From positions 186,001-250,000 of the forward strand of contig NZ_PQGA01000007.1 of the NCBI RefSeq assembly GCF_002917095.1: a stretch of 64,000 nt of DNA, read 5' to 3'. Below the pieces are notes generated by a model. The model searched no databases. It was not told the DNA's origin and saw only the letters and a program-made list of their open reading frames with translations. Source of the DNA: Paraburkholderia eburnea (lineage in GTDB: Bacteria; Pseudomonadota; Gammaproteobacteria; Burkholderiales; Burkholderiaceae). Below, piece by piece: positions 44,761-54,569 of this stretch; the first letter of the stretch is position 1; every line of letters starts with the position of its first letter. The position numbers and the translations under genes are program-made.

Positions 44761-45702
44761 ATGATCGAACTTCGCCATCTACGTTCGCTCGTCGCCATCG
44801 CGGATTCCGGCAAGCTCGTGGCCGCCGCCGCGCGCGTGCATTTGAGCCAGTCGGCGCTTTCGCACCAGATTCGCGACATCGAAGCGCATTACGGCGTTTC
44901 GCTGTTCGAGCGCACGCGCCAGGGGCTGCGTTTCACCGCGGCGGGCGAACGGCTGCTCGCGCTCGCGCGCGAGACGCTGGCCGCCGTGGCCGCCGCCGAG
45001 CGCGACCTCGTGCGCCTCAAGGGCGACGCGCGCGGCGAACTGCGCATCGTGCTCGAATGCCATACCTGCTTTGACTGGCTCATGCCGGTGATGGACGAGT
45101 TCCGCCGCCGCTGGCCCGAGGTCGAGGTCGATCTGGTGGCGGGCTTCCATGCCGATCCCATGCGCCTGATCGCCGAGGGCAAGGCCGACGTGGTGATCGG
45201 CTCGAAGCCGCGTGCGCGCCGCGCGCTCACGGTGGCGCCGCTGTTCCGCTTCGAAATCCTCGTGGTGATGGCCAACGAGCACCGTCTGCGCAGCCGCCGC
45301 CGTCTGAGCGCGCAAGACCTGCGCGACGAAACGCTCATCACCTACCCCGTGCCGGAATCGCGCATCGACTTGATCCGCGAAGTGCTCGAACCCGCCGGCG
45401 TCAAGCTGGAGCGGCGCACGGCGGAACTGACCATCGCCATCATGCAACTGGTGGCCAGCCGGCGCGGCGTCGCGGCGCTGCCCAACTGGGGCGTGAAAAG
45501 CTACGTCGATCACGACTACGTGCTCGCCAAACGCGTGGGCGCGAAGGGCCTCTGGAGCGAGCTTTACGCGCTCGCGCCCAAGGCGCTCGCCGCGCGTCCT
45601 TATTTCGCCGACTTCGTGACCATCGTGCGCGACATCTGCGCCGCGCAGCTCGACGGCATCGAACTGCTCTGCGACGACGCACTCACCGGAACTTCGACGT
45701 GA
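44761..45702 (+). CDS. metR: LysR-family activator MetR
   Basis: 313 residues from ATG 44761 (GAGG four bases upstream). N-terminal helix-turn-helix (IELRHLRSLVAIADSGKLVA, HLSQSALSHQIRDIEAHYGV, LFERTRQG) typical of MetR. Effector domain with CHTCFDWLMPVMDEFRRRWP and VVIGSKPRARRALTVAPLF, close to known MetR proteins; it senses homocysteine. Divergent from metE. Its stop overlaps the GTG of cobF, so cobF is read from the metR transcript. Confidence 0.94.
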   Translation: MIELRHLRSLVAIADSGKLVAAAARVHLSQSALSHQIRDIEAHYGVSLFERTRQGLRFTAAGERLLALARETLAAVAAAERDLVRLKGDARGELRIVLECHTCFDWLMPVMDEFRRRWPEVEVDLVAGFHADPMRLIAEGKADVVIGSKPRARRALTVAPLFRFEILVVMANEHRLRSRRRLSAQDLRDETLITYPVPESRIDLIREVLEPAGVKLERRTAELTIAIMQLVASRRGVAALPNWGVKSYVDHDYVLAKRVGAKGLWSELYALAPKALAARPYFADFVTIVRDICAAQLDGIELLCDDALTGTST

Positions 45703-46469
45703 AAAAAATCCTGATTATCGGCATTGGCGCGGGCAACCCGAATTACCTGACCGTGCAGGCCATCGAGGCGCTCAACGCCGCCAATGTATTCTTCGTGATG
45801 GATAAAGGTCCCGCGAAGGACAAGCTCGTCGCGCTGCGCAAGGAGATCTGCGCGCGTTTCATCCGGAATCCTGATTATCGGATCGTGGAAGCGGCGAGTC
45901 CCGAGCGGCGGCGCGATGGCGTCGAGTACAAGGCAGCCGTGGACGAACTCAATCGCGACAAGCAGCGCGTATTCGAAGGGCTGATCGAGAGCGAACTCGC
46001 CGATGGGCAATGCGGCGCGTTCCTGGTGTGGGGCGATCCGTCGCTCTACGACAGCACGATCCGCATTCTGGATGCGATTCAGGGCGATGGTCGCATTGCG
46101 TTCGAATTCGAGGTGATTCCGGGTATTAGCAGCGTGCAGGCGCTCGCGGCGAAGCATCGCGTGCCGTTGAACTTCATCGGCAAGCCGGTGAGCATCACGA
46201 CCGGCCGGCGTCTCGCGGAAAACGGCTTTCCGGACGATGCGGACAGCGCCGTGGTCATGCTCGACGCGCAAAACGCCTATATGCAGATGGCGGGCGAGGA
46301 TCTCGACATTTACTGGGGCGCTTATGTGGGCACGCCCGACGAAATCCTCGTGGCGGGGCCGCTCGACGAGGTGAAGGATGAGATCGTGCGCGTGCGCGCT
46401 CAAGCGCGCGAGGCGCACGGCTGGATCATGGATACGTATCTGCTGCGCAAGCGCGGCGTGAAGGACTGA
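45699..46469 (+). CDS. cobF: precorrin-6A synthase (deacetylating) (GTG start)
   Basis: 256 residues. SAM-dependent methyltransferase that methylates C-1 of precorrin-5 and removes the acetyl group in the aerobic B12 pathway. The SAM tetrapyrrole methylase fold is seen in KKILIIGIGAGNPNYLTVQA and FLVWGDPSLYDSTIRIL, EVIPGISSVQALAAKHRVPL. GTG start at 45699 overlaps the metR stop (GTGA). No other cob genes are in the window, so this is a detached cobF placed in the methionine regulon. Its 3' end overlaps the converging DMT gene by 44 bp. Confidence 0.93.
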   Translation: MKKILIIGIGAGNPNYLTVQAIEALNAANVFFVMDKGPAKDKLVALRKEICARFIRNPDYRIVEAASPERRRDGVEYKAAVDELNRDKQRVFEGLIESELADGQCGAFLVWGDPSLYDSTIRILDAIQGDGRIAFEFEVIPGISSVQALAAKHRVPLNFIGKPVSITTGRRLAENGFPDDADSAVVMLDAQNAYMQMAGEDLDIYWGAYVGTPDEILVAGPLDEVKDEIVRVRAQAREAHGWIMDTYLLRKRGVKD

Positions 46470-47388
46470 AGGGCGCGCGCTTCCATTGCACCGTCGCCAG
46501 CAGCGAGGCCGCGACGATGAGCGCGCCGCCTGTCCATGCGGCCGCGGTGAGTTTCTCGCCCAGCCACAGGCACGCGAACAGCGCGCCGAACGCAGGTTCG
46601 CTGCCCATCAGCAAGGCCACGCGCGTCGGGCTGCTGCGGCGCACGGCGTAGTTCTGGACGAAGAAGGCGAAGAGCGTGCAGGCCAGCACGAGCCACGCCA
46701 CGCTTGCCCAGAACACGCCATGACCAGACCATGCCGGCAACGCCTGCCACTGCTGCGGCGCGAACACCAGCGCAAGTACCGCGCTGCCGAACGTCACACA
46801 GCCCGCCTGCACCGCAGTCACCGCGAGCGGCGCCAGCGACGCATCGCGCATCACGCGCTTCGTCACGCACACGGAAATCGCCCGCAGGAGAGCCGCCAGC
46901 AGGATGAGCGCGTCGCCCGCATTCGGCACATAAGCGCCGCCCGTCAAAAGCCATGCGCCCGCCAGCGACGCCGCCACGGCCAGCCACTCCGCGCGCGCGG
47001 GACGCCGCCGCAACATCGCCCACTCCACGAGCGGCGTGAGCACGACGCACAAGCTGATCAGGAACGCCGCGTTCGACGCGCGAGTGAGCATCACGCCGAA
47101 GGTCTCGCACAGAAAAATGCCAAGCAGCAGCGCGCCCGCCAGCAGCGCACCGGCCAACGCGCGCCGCGACGCCCGACGCAAGGTGCGCAACGCGGGCGCA
47201 AGCAGCACGAATGTGATGCCGAAGCGCAGCGCCAGCAACCCCAACACCGGATAGAACGCCAGCGCGTGCTTGACCACGCCGTAACTCGTGCCCCAGACGA
47301 ACGCGACGGCGAGCAGCAGCCAGTCGGCGAGGTGCATCAGACGGGTGAAGCGCATGGGACTGATCTCTTGAGTAGCGGGAGCGGCCAT
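46426..47388 (-). CDS. DMT/EamA-family transporter
   Basis: 320 residues with ten TM helices and two EamA repeats (WLLLAVAFVWGTSYGVVKHA at the start; WASVAWLVLACTLFAFFVQN and LLMGSEPAFGALFACLWLGE in the second). Probably exports an amino acid or metabolite; substrate unknown. The start could be ATG 47388 or ATG 47355. It is divergent from a LysR regulator across 87 bp, which probably controls it. The last 15 codons overlap cobF antisense. Confidence 0.87.
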   Translation of the reverse strand: MAAPATQEISPMRFTRLMHLADWLLLAVAFVWGTSYGVVKHALAFYPVLGLLALRFGITFVLLAPALRTLRRASRRALAGALLAGALLLGIFLCETFGVMLTRASNAAFLISLCVVLTPLVEWAMLRRRPARAEWLAVAASLAGAWLLTGGAYVPNAGDALILLAALLRAISVCVTKRVMRDASLAPLAVTAVQAGCVTFGSAVLALVFAPQQWQALPAWSGHGVFWASVAWLVLACTLFAFFVQNYAVRRSSPTRVALLMGSEPAFGALFACLWLGEKLTAAAWTGGALIVAASLLATVQWKRAPFSPSRRACAADTYP

Positions 47389-47475
47389 TGTCCTGCTTTG
47401 CGTTCATGGCGATAATTGGGCGCACACGCACAGCTTTTATGTCACCCACGCACAGATGACCACGAGCGTCCGCCA

Positions 47476-48405
47476 ATGAACCCGACCGAACTCTTCGCCC
47501 TGCTGCCCGATCTCGCGACTTTCGCGCGCGTGGTCGAGGCCGGCAATTTCTCGGTGGCCGCGCGCCAGTTGGGCAGCACGCCATCGACGGTCAGCCGGCA
47601 GATCAAACGTCTGGAGGAGGCGCTGGGCGCGCGCTTGCTGGAGCGCTCGACGCGCCAGATCCGCGTGACCGAATCGGGCGCGCAGGTATATCGGCATTGC
47701 CGCGATATGGTCGGCGCGGCGGCGGGCGCGATCGACGCCGCGGGCCAACTGGCCGCCAGTCCGCAGGGCCGCGTGAGCGTGGCCGCGCCCACGGCCTATG
47801 CGAAAACCGTGATTCATCCGCTCATTCCAGGCTTTTTGCGTGAATTCGCGGAAGTGGACGTGCAACTCGTGTTTGCCGATCACGATCTCGATCCGCTGCG
47901 CGACGGCCTCGATCTGGTGATCCGCCCGACGCGCACGCCGCCGCCGGGACTGGCCGCGCGTCAACTCGGTGCGGTGCGCTGGCTGCTGTGCGCATCGCCC
48001 GCGTATCTGGCCGCGCGCGGCACGCCCGCCGCGCCGCGCGAACTCGCACAACACGATTGCCTTTGGCTCGGAGAAACCGCCGACGATCATCGCTGGCGTC
48101 TGCGCCAGGGCACGCAAACGCAAACCGTCGAGGTGAAAGGCCGCTATATCGCGAACCACGCAGGCGCGCGTCTGGAAGCGGCGCTGGAGAATTGGGGCGT
48201 CGCCTGCCTGCCCGAATTCACGGCGGCCGAAGCGTTGCGCGACGGCCGGCTCGTGCAGGTGCTGCCGGAATGGATTTTCGAGGCGCGCGCCTATAGCGGC
48301 CCGGTGTGGCTGCTCTATCCGCCCAACCGCTTTTTGCCGCCGAAGGTGCGCGCGTTCATCGACTATCTGGCGCGAAACCTTGGCGGCGCGGATCAGTCCG
48401 ACTGA
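47476..48405 (+). CDS. LysR-family transcriptional regulator
   Basis: 309 residues. The start ATG 47476 begins MNPTELFALLPDLATFARVV. Helix-turn-helix NFSVAARQLGSTPSTVSRQI with KRLEEALGARLLERSTRQI, then the effector domain (SVAAPTAYAKTVIHPLIPGF, VFADHDLDPLRDGLDLVIRP). Divergent from the DMT transporter gene and the likely regulator of it, in the manner of LysR-exporter pairs. A T-N11-A element was not pinned down in the short gap. Confidence 0.9.
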   Translation: MNPTELFALLPDLATFARVVEAGNFSVAARQLGSTPSTVSRQIKRLEEALGARLLERSTRQIRVTESGAQVYRHCRDMVGAAAGAIDAAGQLAASPQGRVSVAAPTAYAKTVIHPLIPGFLREFAEVDVQLVFADHDLDPLRDGLDLVIRPTRTPPPGLAARQLGAVRWLLCASPAYLAARGTPAAPRELAQHDCLWLGETADDHRWRLRQGTQTQTVEVKGRYIANHAGARLEAALENWGVACLPEFTAAEALRDGRLVQVLPEWIFEARAYSGPVWLLYPPNRFLPPKVRAFIDYLARNLGGADQSD

Positions 48406-48419
48406 GCCAAGGCTAAACC

Positions 48420-49103
48420 TCAGGCAAGCCCGACACACACCGCCACGACGATCGAGCCGATCACCAGCACGGCGCCCACCGTCTTGCGCTTGTTCAGCTC
48501 GGTCCACAGCAGCACGCCCGTGAGCGACAGCAGAATCAGCGCACCCGCGAAGGTGTCGATGAACAGCACCCAGCCGACGCTCATGCCCACGCCCTTGTGC
48601 AGGTTCGTGATGGTCGCCAGCAGCGAATTGTCGGAGCGCTTGAGCGTGACGGCGTCGTCGCCGACCCAGTACTCCGCCGTGACGCTCTCATGCGGCGCGG
48701 TGAACGTCAGTTGCCAGTGCTCGGGCTGCACCGTCGTGCGGTCGCCCCAGGCCACCTTGTGCTCCGGCTCCTTCTGCACGCGGCCCATGCGCGGCGGCAG
48801 TTTCAGATCGGGCTGCGACTTGAGCCATTTGGCCAGCTCGCGCGGCGTCTCGGGGGCGGGATCGGGCACGTCCAGTTGCATCGACGAAACCTGCGGCGCG
48901 CCCGGCGAAATACGCAACGGCTCCGCGCGATGGTTAAGCACGAAGCCCGTCACGCCGAACAACAGCCCAAGCGCCGCGCCCCACAAACCCACCCAGCCAT
49001 GCACCTTGCGCAGCCACTTGATGAAGGTGGCGCGGCGCGAACGCTTCGCGCGCTCGCTGCGTTGCTGATCGTCGATAAAAATAGTGCTGTCAGTAGAGCT
49101 CAC
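48420..49103 (-). CDS. PepSY-associated TM protein (iron uptake operon; GTG start)
   Basis: 227 residues. TM helix near 38-56 ([20 protein letters not shown]) after the [13 protein letters not shown] motif, a periplasmic part with PepSY-like features ([36 protein letters not shown]), and two C-terminal TM helices. Similar proteins sit beside TonB siderophore receptors and may reduce or process ferric siderophores. GTG start overlaps the piuC stop (GTGA), with GGAG six bases upstream inside piuC. 3' end is 14 bp from the LysR gene end. Confidence 0.85.
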   Translation of the reverse strand: MSSTDSTIFIDDQQRSERAKRSRRATFIKWLRKVHGWVGLWGAALGLLFGVTGFVLNHRAEPLRISPGAPQVSSMQLDVPDPAPETPRELAKWLKSQPDLKLPPRMGRVQKEPEHKVAWGDRTTVQPEHWQLTFTAPHESVTAEYWVGDDAVTLKRSDNSLLATITNLHKGVGMSVGWVLFIDTFAGALILLSLTGVLLWTELNKRKTVGAVLVIGSIVVAVCVGLA

Positions 49104-49783
49104 GTCTCACTCCAGATACGCAAAAGATTGTGATAACAGCCCACCAGGCTGCGGCGCGCCGGCGCGTCCGCGTCGCTCGCATTCAGGCGTTGAATGGCGG
49201 TGTCCATGTCGAAGAGCAGCGCGCGTTTGGTGTCGTCGCGCACGAGGCTTTGCACCCAGAAGAAACTGCCCACGCGCGCGCCGCGCGTGACCGGCTTCAC
49301 CTGATGCAGACTCGTGGCCGGATAAACGATCATGTCGCCCGCCGGTAGCTTCACTTCCTGCACGCCGTAGGTGTCCTCGACCACGAGTTCGCCGCCGTCG
49401 TATTCGTCGGGCGCGGAAAGAAACAACGTCGCCGAGACATCGGTGCGCAGCTTCAGCCCGTTGGGCAGCACGCGCACCGCGCCATCGACGTGCGAGCCGA
49501 ACGTCATGCCGCCTTCGTAGCGATTGAAAAGCGGCGGATAAACCTGATTGGGCAGCGCCGCGCTGATGAAGAGCGGATTGCGCTCGATGGCGGCCAGCAC
49601 CACGTCGCCCAGTTCGCGCGCGAGCGGCGTGTGCTCGGCAATCTGCCGATTGCGCTTCACGGGCGCGCCCTGCCAGCCGGCCGTCGCGCGGCCGTCCACC
49701 CAGGCGTCGCCTGCGTTGTCGAGACGCGCGCGCATGGCCTGCACCTGTTCGGGTGTCAAGACGTTAGGGATATGGATCAGCAT
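49100..49783 (-). CDS. piuC: Fe(II)/2-oxoglutarate dioxygenase PiuC (PKHD-type)
   Basis: 227 residues. Facial-triad motif His-x-Asp in GSHVDGAVR (about 96-98), distal His in [11 protein letters not shown] (about 159) and the 2-oxoglutarate Arg. N-terminal [20 protein letters not shown] is the family beginning. PiuC-type enzymes are encoded with iron receptors in many Gram-negatives and appear when iron is scarce; the substrate is not settled. It is downstream of the fiu-like receptor but separated by a perfect terminator hairpin, and overlaps the PepSY gene. Confidence 0.92.
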   Translation of the reverse strand: MLIHIPNVLTPEQVQAMRARLDNAGDAWVDGRATAGWQGAPVKRNRQIAEHTPLARELGDVVLAAIERNPLFISAALPNQVYPPLFNRYEGGMTFGSHVDGAVRVLPNGLKLRTDVSATLFLSAPDEYDGGELVVEDTYGVQEVKLPAGDMIVYPATSLHQVKPVTRGARVGSFFWVQSLVRDDTKRALLFDMDTAIQRLNASDADAPARRSLVGCYHNLLRIWSET

Positions 49784-49846
49784 CGTCGTTTTCCTTCGCT
49801 TTTTGCGCTACCTATTGCGCGGCATTACAGGGGGCACGGACGCGCA

Positions 49847-49873
49847 AAAGCCCGCAATGATGCGGGCTTTGCG
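49847..49873. terminator. terminator after the fiu-like gene
   Basis: AAAGCCCGCA (49847-49856) and TGCGGGCTTT (49861-49870), a perfect 10-bp stem with ATGA loop, 52 bp after the receptor stop and before piuC on the same strand. It may reduce rather than abolish read-through into piuC-PepSY. Confidence 0.87.
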
Positions 49874-49921
49874 TGACAACGGCATGGATGCTCCGTTGCA
49901 GGCGACTACGAATCGGACACC

Positions 49922-52147
49922 TTATAGGCGGTAATCGAACGTTGCAAGGAACGTGCGGCCGACACCCGGCACCGAACGTCCGCCATCCGACTGGATGAGC
50001 GCGTCATAGTAGAACTTGTTGGTCAGGTTCAGCACATTGAGGCGCACGTCCCACTTTTTCGCGTGATACTCGGCCATCGCATCCCAACGCGTGTAGCCGC
50101 CCACTTCGACGTAATTCGTGTTCGCCGCGTAGCGCGACGACATATAGGTCGGGCCGCCACCCACTTCCCAATGCGGCGTGAACGCGTACGTGGTCCACAT
50201 CGTGAAGGTATTGCGCGGCGTATTGGCCGGCGTCTTGCCCTGGGTGCCGTCGGCGGCCTTGAGCACGAGGCCGTCCATATAGGTGTAGCCCGCGAACACT
50301 TGCCACTTGTTGGTGATGTGACCCGTCGCGCCGGCCTGGAAGCCACGCACGCGAATATCGCCGTCGAGCGTGTATTCGCCGCTCGAAGTCTGCGTGCGCG
50401 CGTTGTCCATTTCCTGCTGGAAGAGCGCCGACGTCACCGAGAGATTGCCGCCCAGCAGATCCCACTTGCCGCCCACTTCATACGACTTGGTGTGCTCGGG
50501 CGCGAGGCTCTGCGTGGTGTTCGTGACGGTCAGCGCTTCGAGTGACGGATCGAACGACGTGCCGTACGAGAAGTAGTACGACTGCCAGTCGGTCGGCTGA
50601 TAGATCGCACCCGCGCGCACGCTCGTGAACGTGTTGGTCTGCGAGGCATAGTTCGGAGCACTGACCGAGTTCGCAATATGCGCCTGGAAGCGATCCCAGC
50701 GCACGCCGCCGATCAGTTTCCAGTGCTCGCCGAGCGACATCGTTTCGTTGAAGTACGCCGCCAGCGTGGTCGCGCCCGATTCCGCATGATTGCCGACCGT
50801 CTGCGTGACGTTCGAGGGCGTCGGGATATAGACCGGATCGAGCAGCGACACGATCGGCAGATTGTTGCGCGTGTAGGCCTGATTCGTGTAGCTGTCGTGG
50901 CCCACTTCGACGCCCGCGATCATCTCGTGCTTCACGAAGCCCGTGTCGAACTTGTACTGCGCCATCGTATCGTTATAGATCGAGTGATTCTCGATCACGC
51001 GATCGTGGCTGGCGAGCTTCACGTACAGATCGGAAAGCGGCAGCGTCGTGTAGTTGCCGTTCTTGAGCGCCGTGCTGCTCGAAAGCGGCCCCGTGAGCAC
51101 CGAGCCGGGCGCCGTCTCGCGCGCATCGGTAAGCGAGTGCGAGAACTGCGTCTGGTTGCTGATCTTGAACTGATCGTTGAACTTGTGATCGACGCGCGCC
51201 GAAATGTTCTGCACGTCCTGGATCGTGCGGTCGTCGGTCAGGCCGTAATACGTGCCCTTCGACGGCGAGAACGGATGGCCGTTGATCGACTGAACGCCGT
51301 AATCGGGCTGATCGTAGTTGTGCTGGATCAGCGCGGAAATCGTGACTTCGGTAGGCGTGCCGATGCCGAAGCGCAGTTCGGGCGCGAAACCGTAGTCCTT
51401 GTTCATCATCTCGTCACGCGTGGAGCCGAGCGACTGGCCGAACGCGTTCAGACGGAACGCCGCGTGGTCGCCCAGCGGTCGATCGACGTCGAGCGTCGCG
51501 CGATAGCGGTCGTTGGTGCCGATGGTGGACGAGACCTCGGTGAGCGGCTTGAGCGTGGCCTGCTTGGAGACCTGGTTGATCACGCCGCCCGTCGAGCCGC
51601 GGCCAAACAGCATCGACGACGGGCCGTAAAGCACTTCGATCGATTCCAGATCGAAGGTGTCGCGGTAGTACTGGTTGCGATCGCGAAAGCCGTCGAGATA
51701 GATGTCGTTCTGGGCCGTGAAACCGCGCAGGTTGATGTTGTTGCCGATCTGGCCGCCTTCCGCGCCGCCGATGGTGATGCCGGGCGCGTTGCGCAGCGCG
51801 TCCTGGAACGAGGTCGCGCCTTGCGACTGGATCAGCGCCTTGTTGATGACCGTGACCGTCTGCGGAATGTCGCGCAGCGCCGTGGGCGTCTTCGCGCCGA
51901 CGGTCGATTTTTCGGCCTGAAAGTCCTGCGGCGCGGCTTGCCCGGACACCGCGACGGCGGGCAGCGTGCCGTTGTCGTCGGCCTTGGCCCTGACGTTCGG
52001 CTGCGCGGCTGCCTGGCTCGAAGCGGCGGGCGGGGCGACTGCGCCCGGTGCAGCAACGGCAGGCGCGCTCTGGGCGAGCGCGGAAGAAGCAAACGGCAAG
52101 GCAAAAGCTAGCGCGAGGGCACTCGCGAGCGGCGTCCTGTTCAACAT
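49922..52147 (-). CDS. fiu: TonB-dependent catecholate siderophore receptor (Fiu-like)
   Basis: 741 residues. Signal peptide ending near SSALA (about residue 25). An Ala-rich spacer, the TonB-box region around TLPAVAVSG, the plug domain (DIPQTVTVINKALIQSQGAT, GRGSTGGVINQVSKQATLKP) and a 22-strand barrel ending in TFDYRL. Highly like Fiu/PiuA receptors for ferric catecholates and their breakdown products. A Fur-box-like sequence lies 166 bp upstream. Together with piuC and PepSY it forms an iron-acquisition locus. Exact siderophore is unknown. Confidence 0.9.
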   Translation of the reverse strand: MLNRTPLASALALAFALPFASSALAQSAPAVAAPGAVAPPAASSQAAAQPNVRAKADDNGTLPAVAVSGQAAPQDFQAEKSTVGAKTPTALRDIPQTVTVINKALIQSQGATSFQDALRNAPGITIGGAEGGQIGNNINLRGFTAQNDIYLDGFRDRNQYYRDTFDLESIEVLYGPSSMLFGRGSTGGVINQVSKQATLKPLTEVSSTIGTNDRYRATLDVDRPLGDHAAFRLNAFGQSLGSTRDEMMNKDYGFAPELRFGIGTPTEVTISALIQHNYDQPDYGVQSINGHPFSPSKGTYYGLTDDRTIQDVQNISARVDHKFNDQFKISNQTQFSHSLTDARETAPGSVLTGPLSSSTALKNGNYTTLPLSDLYVKLASHDRVIENHSIYNDTMAQYKFDTGFVKHEMIAGVEVGHDSYTNQAYTRNNLPIVSLLDPVYIPTPSNVTQTVGNHAESGATTLAAYFNETMSLGEHWKLIGGVRWDRFQAHIANSVSAPNYASQTNTFTSVRAGAIYQPTDWQSYYFSYGTSFDPSLEALTVTNTTQSLAPEHTKSYEVGGKWDLLGGNLSVTSALFQQEMDNARTQTSSGEYTLDGDIRVRGFQAGATGHITNKWQVFAGYTYMDGLVLKAADGTQGKTPANTPRNTFTMWTTYAFTPHWEVGGGPTYMSSRYAANTNYVEVGGYTRWDAMAEYHAKKWDVRLNVLNLTNKFYYDALIQSDGGRSVPGVGRTFLATFDYRL

Positions 52148-52312
52148 GGGTTCCCTGTGCGACGAAAGAAAAATCCGGCCGGTGGAGCGCGCGATGGAGG
52201 CGCGTTCGGCCTGGATAGCAGTGGCTGGCTTGCGGCCCCCAATGGCGCACAGGGATCGACGAGGCTGGCTATTTTTGGATTAAAGCCCGGACGGCCATCG
52301 TGGGGCCGCCGA

Positions 52313-52331
52313 GAGAATGAGAATCGGTATC
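52313..52331 (-). promoter_or_regulatory. Fur box
   Basis: GAGAATGAGAATCGGTATC agrees with the 19-bp Fur consensus (GATAATGATAATCATTATC) at 15 of 19 positions. Located upstream of the TonB receptor gene, consistent with repression by Fur when iron is plentiful. Confidence 0.75.
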
Positions 52332-52848
52332 ATTACAGAAGTTACCGAGTCTTTCAATTGATTGATGCATTTCAGCTACATCACGTAGGGATTTCGAGGA
52401 TAGGGCTTGCTTAATGAAAATGTAATTTAATTGGTTGTTAAATGTAATTATTGGCGGTTCATTTGTCTGATTAAACTGCGTTTAAAGCGATCAATGGGAG
52501 TCGGGAGAACAACGATTTGAGCCGCCGTCGTCGAGTCATTCGATCGTCGTCAACACTCTGCATTCCTGATTAACTGATGAATCGACAAAGAAATAGTTTG
52601 TATTCCTTTGTAATCATCGAAGACGGGAATATTCGACCAGCACACGCGTGGTTTTAATGCGTCGAAAACGCAATCCGGCCTCGATCAGGGCGCGCTCACC
52701 CCACCCCAAAAGCCACCCACAAAAATCCAGACCAATCCCGCTCACATCCCCCGCACAGACCACCCAGATCTTTGACCGCGCAACCATTTCCCTCATCGCC
52801 CAGCAAGACGATGCGCCATGACTCAACCTCGTCATCGGACAAAAACCC

Positions 52849-52875
52849 TAAAGATCAGAAGGAAATTGCCGTTAA
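52849..52875 (+). promoter_or_regulatory. sigma-28 (FliA) promoter of the PAS chemoreceptor
   Basis: TAAA (52849-52852), 15 bp spacer, GCCGTTAA (52868-52875), one mismatch from TAAA-N15-GCCGATAA. It lies 47 bp before the start codon, so the receptor is probably a late-class flagellar-regulon gene. Confidence 0.8.
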
Positions 52876-52922
52876 TTCCGACATGTTGTCGGGCCGTGAC
52901 CGGCCGATCTGCAAGGAATCCC

Positions 52923-54569
52923 ATGCGCAACAACCAACCCGTTACCCAGCAGGAATTCGATTACCCTGCTTCGCAAATGCTCGTCTCGGCCACTGATCTC
53001 AAGGGCCGTATTCAGTATTGCAATCCCGCGTTCGTCGCCGTTTCCGGTTTCTCCAAAGATGAGCTGATCGGCCGTGCGCACAACATCATCCGCCATCCCG
53101 ACATGCCGGCCGAAGCCTTCGCCGACATGTGGGAGACGATCGGTTCGGGCCGCCCCTGGACCGCGCTCGTGAAGAATCGCCGCAAGTCCGGCGATCACTA
53201 CTGGGTGCGCGCGAACGTCACGCCCGTGTCCGAACAGGGCACCGTCGTCGGCTATCTGAGCGTGCGCGTGAAGCCGAGCCGCGAGGAAGTGCGCGAAGCC
53301 GAGCAGCTCTACGCGCAGATGCGCGAGGGCCGTTTGCGCGGCCTGCGCCTGCATCAAGGCGATCTCACGCGCACCGGCGTCATCGGCGCGGCGAAGTCGC
53401 TCCTGCGTCTGCCGATCGCCACGCGGATCGGCATCGGCTATGCGCTCGTGCCCGCCGCGCTCGCGGCCGCCGGCTTCGGTGCGTGGCAGGGTCTGCCGCC
53501 CACGCCGTTCTGGTGCGCGTTCGGCGCCGCCGCCGTGTGCAGCGTGGCGGCCTGGCGTCTGTCCACCCGTCATCTCGGTGCGCCGCTCGAACAGATGTCG
53601 GCGGCCTCCACGCGCATGGCCGCAGGCGATCTGACCGCGACGCTGGCGATCGCCTCGAAGGACGATCTCGGCGATGTGCTGCAGGCACTCAATCAGTTGC
53701 AGGCCAATCTCACGGCCATCGTCTACGACGTGCGCTCGCAGATCGACGGCATGCTCGACGCCGCCCACGAAATCTCGACGGGCAATCTCGATCTCTCGCG
53801 CCGCACCGAGTTGCAGGCCGCCTCGCTCGAAGAAACCGCGGCGACGATGGATCAGCTCACCACCACCGTGCAGGCCAACGCCGAAGCCAGCACGCGCGCG
53901 CTCGATCTCGCCCGCGAGGCGCAGGACGCCGCGGCCCAGGGCGGCTCGCTTGCGGGGCGCATGGAGCGCACGATGGCGGGCATCACCGACGCCTCGAAGC
54001 GCATCGCGGACATCACCGGCGTGATCGACGGCATTGCTTTCCAGACCAATATCCTCGCGCTCAACGCGGCCGTCGAAGCCGCGCGCGCGGGCGAAGCGGG
54101 CCGCTCGTTCGCGGTGGTCGCAAGCGAGGTGCGCATGCTTGCGCAGCGCTGCGCGGCATCGTCGAAGGAAATCAAGCAGGTGGTCGATGCGAGCGTGCAC
54201 GAGATCGCTCAGGGCACGGAACTGGTCGGCCACACGACCGCGCAGATGCGTGCCATCGACGAGGCCGTGAGCCGCGTCTCGTCGATCATCGTCGAAGTCG
54301 CCAATGCGAGCGGCGAGCAGGCCGAGGGGATTCGCCAGGTGAATCAGGCGGTCGCCCATCTGGACAGCGCGACACAGCAGAATGCGGCGCTGGTCGAGCA
54401 GGCCGCCGCCACGGCGCAGCGCCTGGCCGACCAGGCCGATGTGCTGGACGAGGCCGTGCGCCTCTTCACGGTCGCGGGCACGCAGCAGAACGAGCGCCGT
54501 ACTCCGGCGCGTCGCCCGGCCAAACCGGCGCGCAGCCCCCACGCCCACGAGGAGGCCGTCGAGGCCTGA
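52923..54569 (+). CDS. Aer-type chemoreceptor with N-terminal PAS domain
   Basis: 548 residues from ATG 52923 (AAGGA five bases upstream); the frame is open 105 bp further but without RBS and past the promoter. PAS domain about 10-125 ([57 protein letters not shown]), membrane anchor of two helices about 165-210 ([18 protein letters not shown]), HAMP ([20 protein letters not shown]) and a receptor hairpin with tip [20 protein letters not shown]. Like Aer, it should sense redox or energy state through a PAS-bound flavin. Ends HAHEEAVEA without a CheR pentapeptide. Own terminator at 54724-54759. Confidence 0.93.
   Translation: MRNNQPVTQQEFDYPASQMLVSATDLKGRIQYCNPAFVAVSGFSKDELIGRAHNIIRHPDMPAEAFADMWETIGSGRPWTALVKNRRKSGDHYWVRANVTPVSEQGTVVGYLSVRVKPSREEVREAEQLYAQMREGRLRGLRLHQGDLTRTGVIGAAKSLLRLPIATRIGIGYALVPAALAAAGFGAWQGLPPTPFWCAFGAAAVCSVAAWRLSTRHLGAPLEQMSAASTRMAAGDLTATLAIASKDDLGDVLQALNQLQANLTAIVYDVRSQIDGMLDAAHEISTGNLDLSRRTELQAASLEETAATMDQLTTTVQANAEASTRALDLAREAQDAAAQGGSLAGRMERTMAGITDASKRIADITGVIDGIAFQTNILALNAAVEAARAGEAGRSFAVVASEVRMLAQRCAASSKEIKQVVDASVHEIAQGTELVGHTTAQMRAIDEAVSRVSSIIVEVANASGEQAEGIRQVNQAVAHLDSATQQNAALVEQAAATAQRLADQADVLDEAVRLFTVAGTQQNERRTPARRPAKPARSPHAHEEAVEA

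Larger units (their letters stand above)
52148..52922. other. 775-bp gap with Fur-box-like site, AT-rich stretch and sigma-28 promoter
   Basis: Divergent control region of the fiu-like and PAS-receptor genes. It has a Fur-box-like site (52313-52331), an AT-rich tract of about 300 bp (52320-52640) unlike the surrounding composition, and a sigma-28-type promoter (52849-52875). Short frames here show no recognisable protein. The AT-rich part may be curved DNA or an old insertion; nothing else is seen. Confidence 0.6.
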
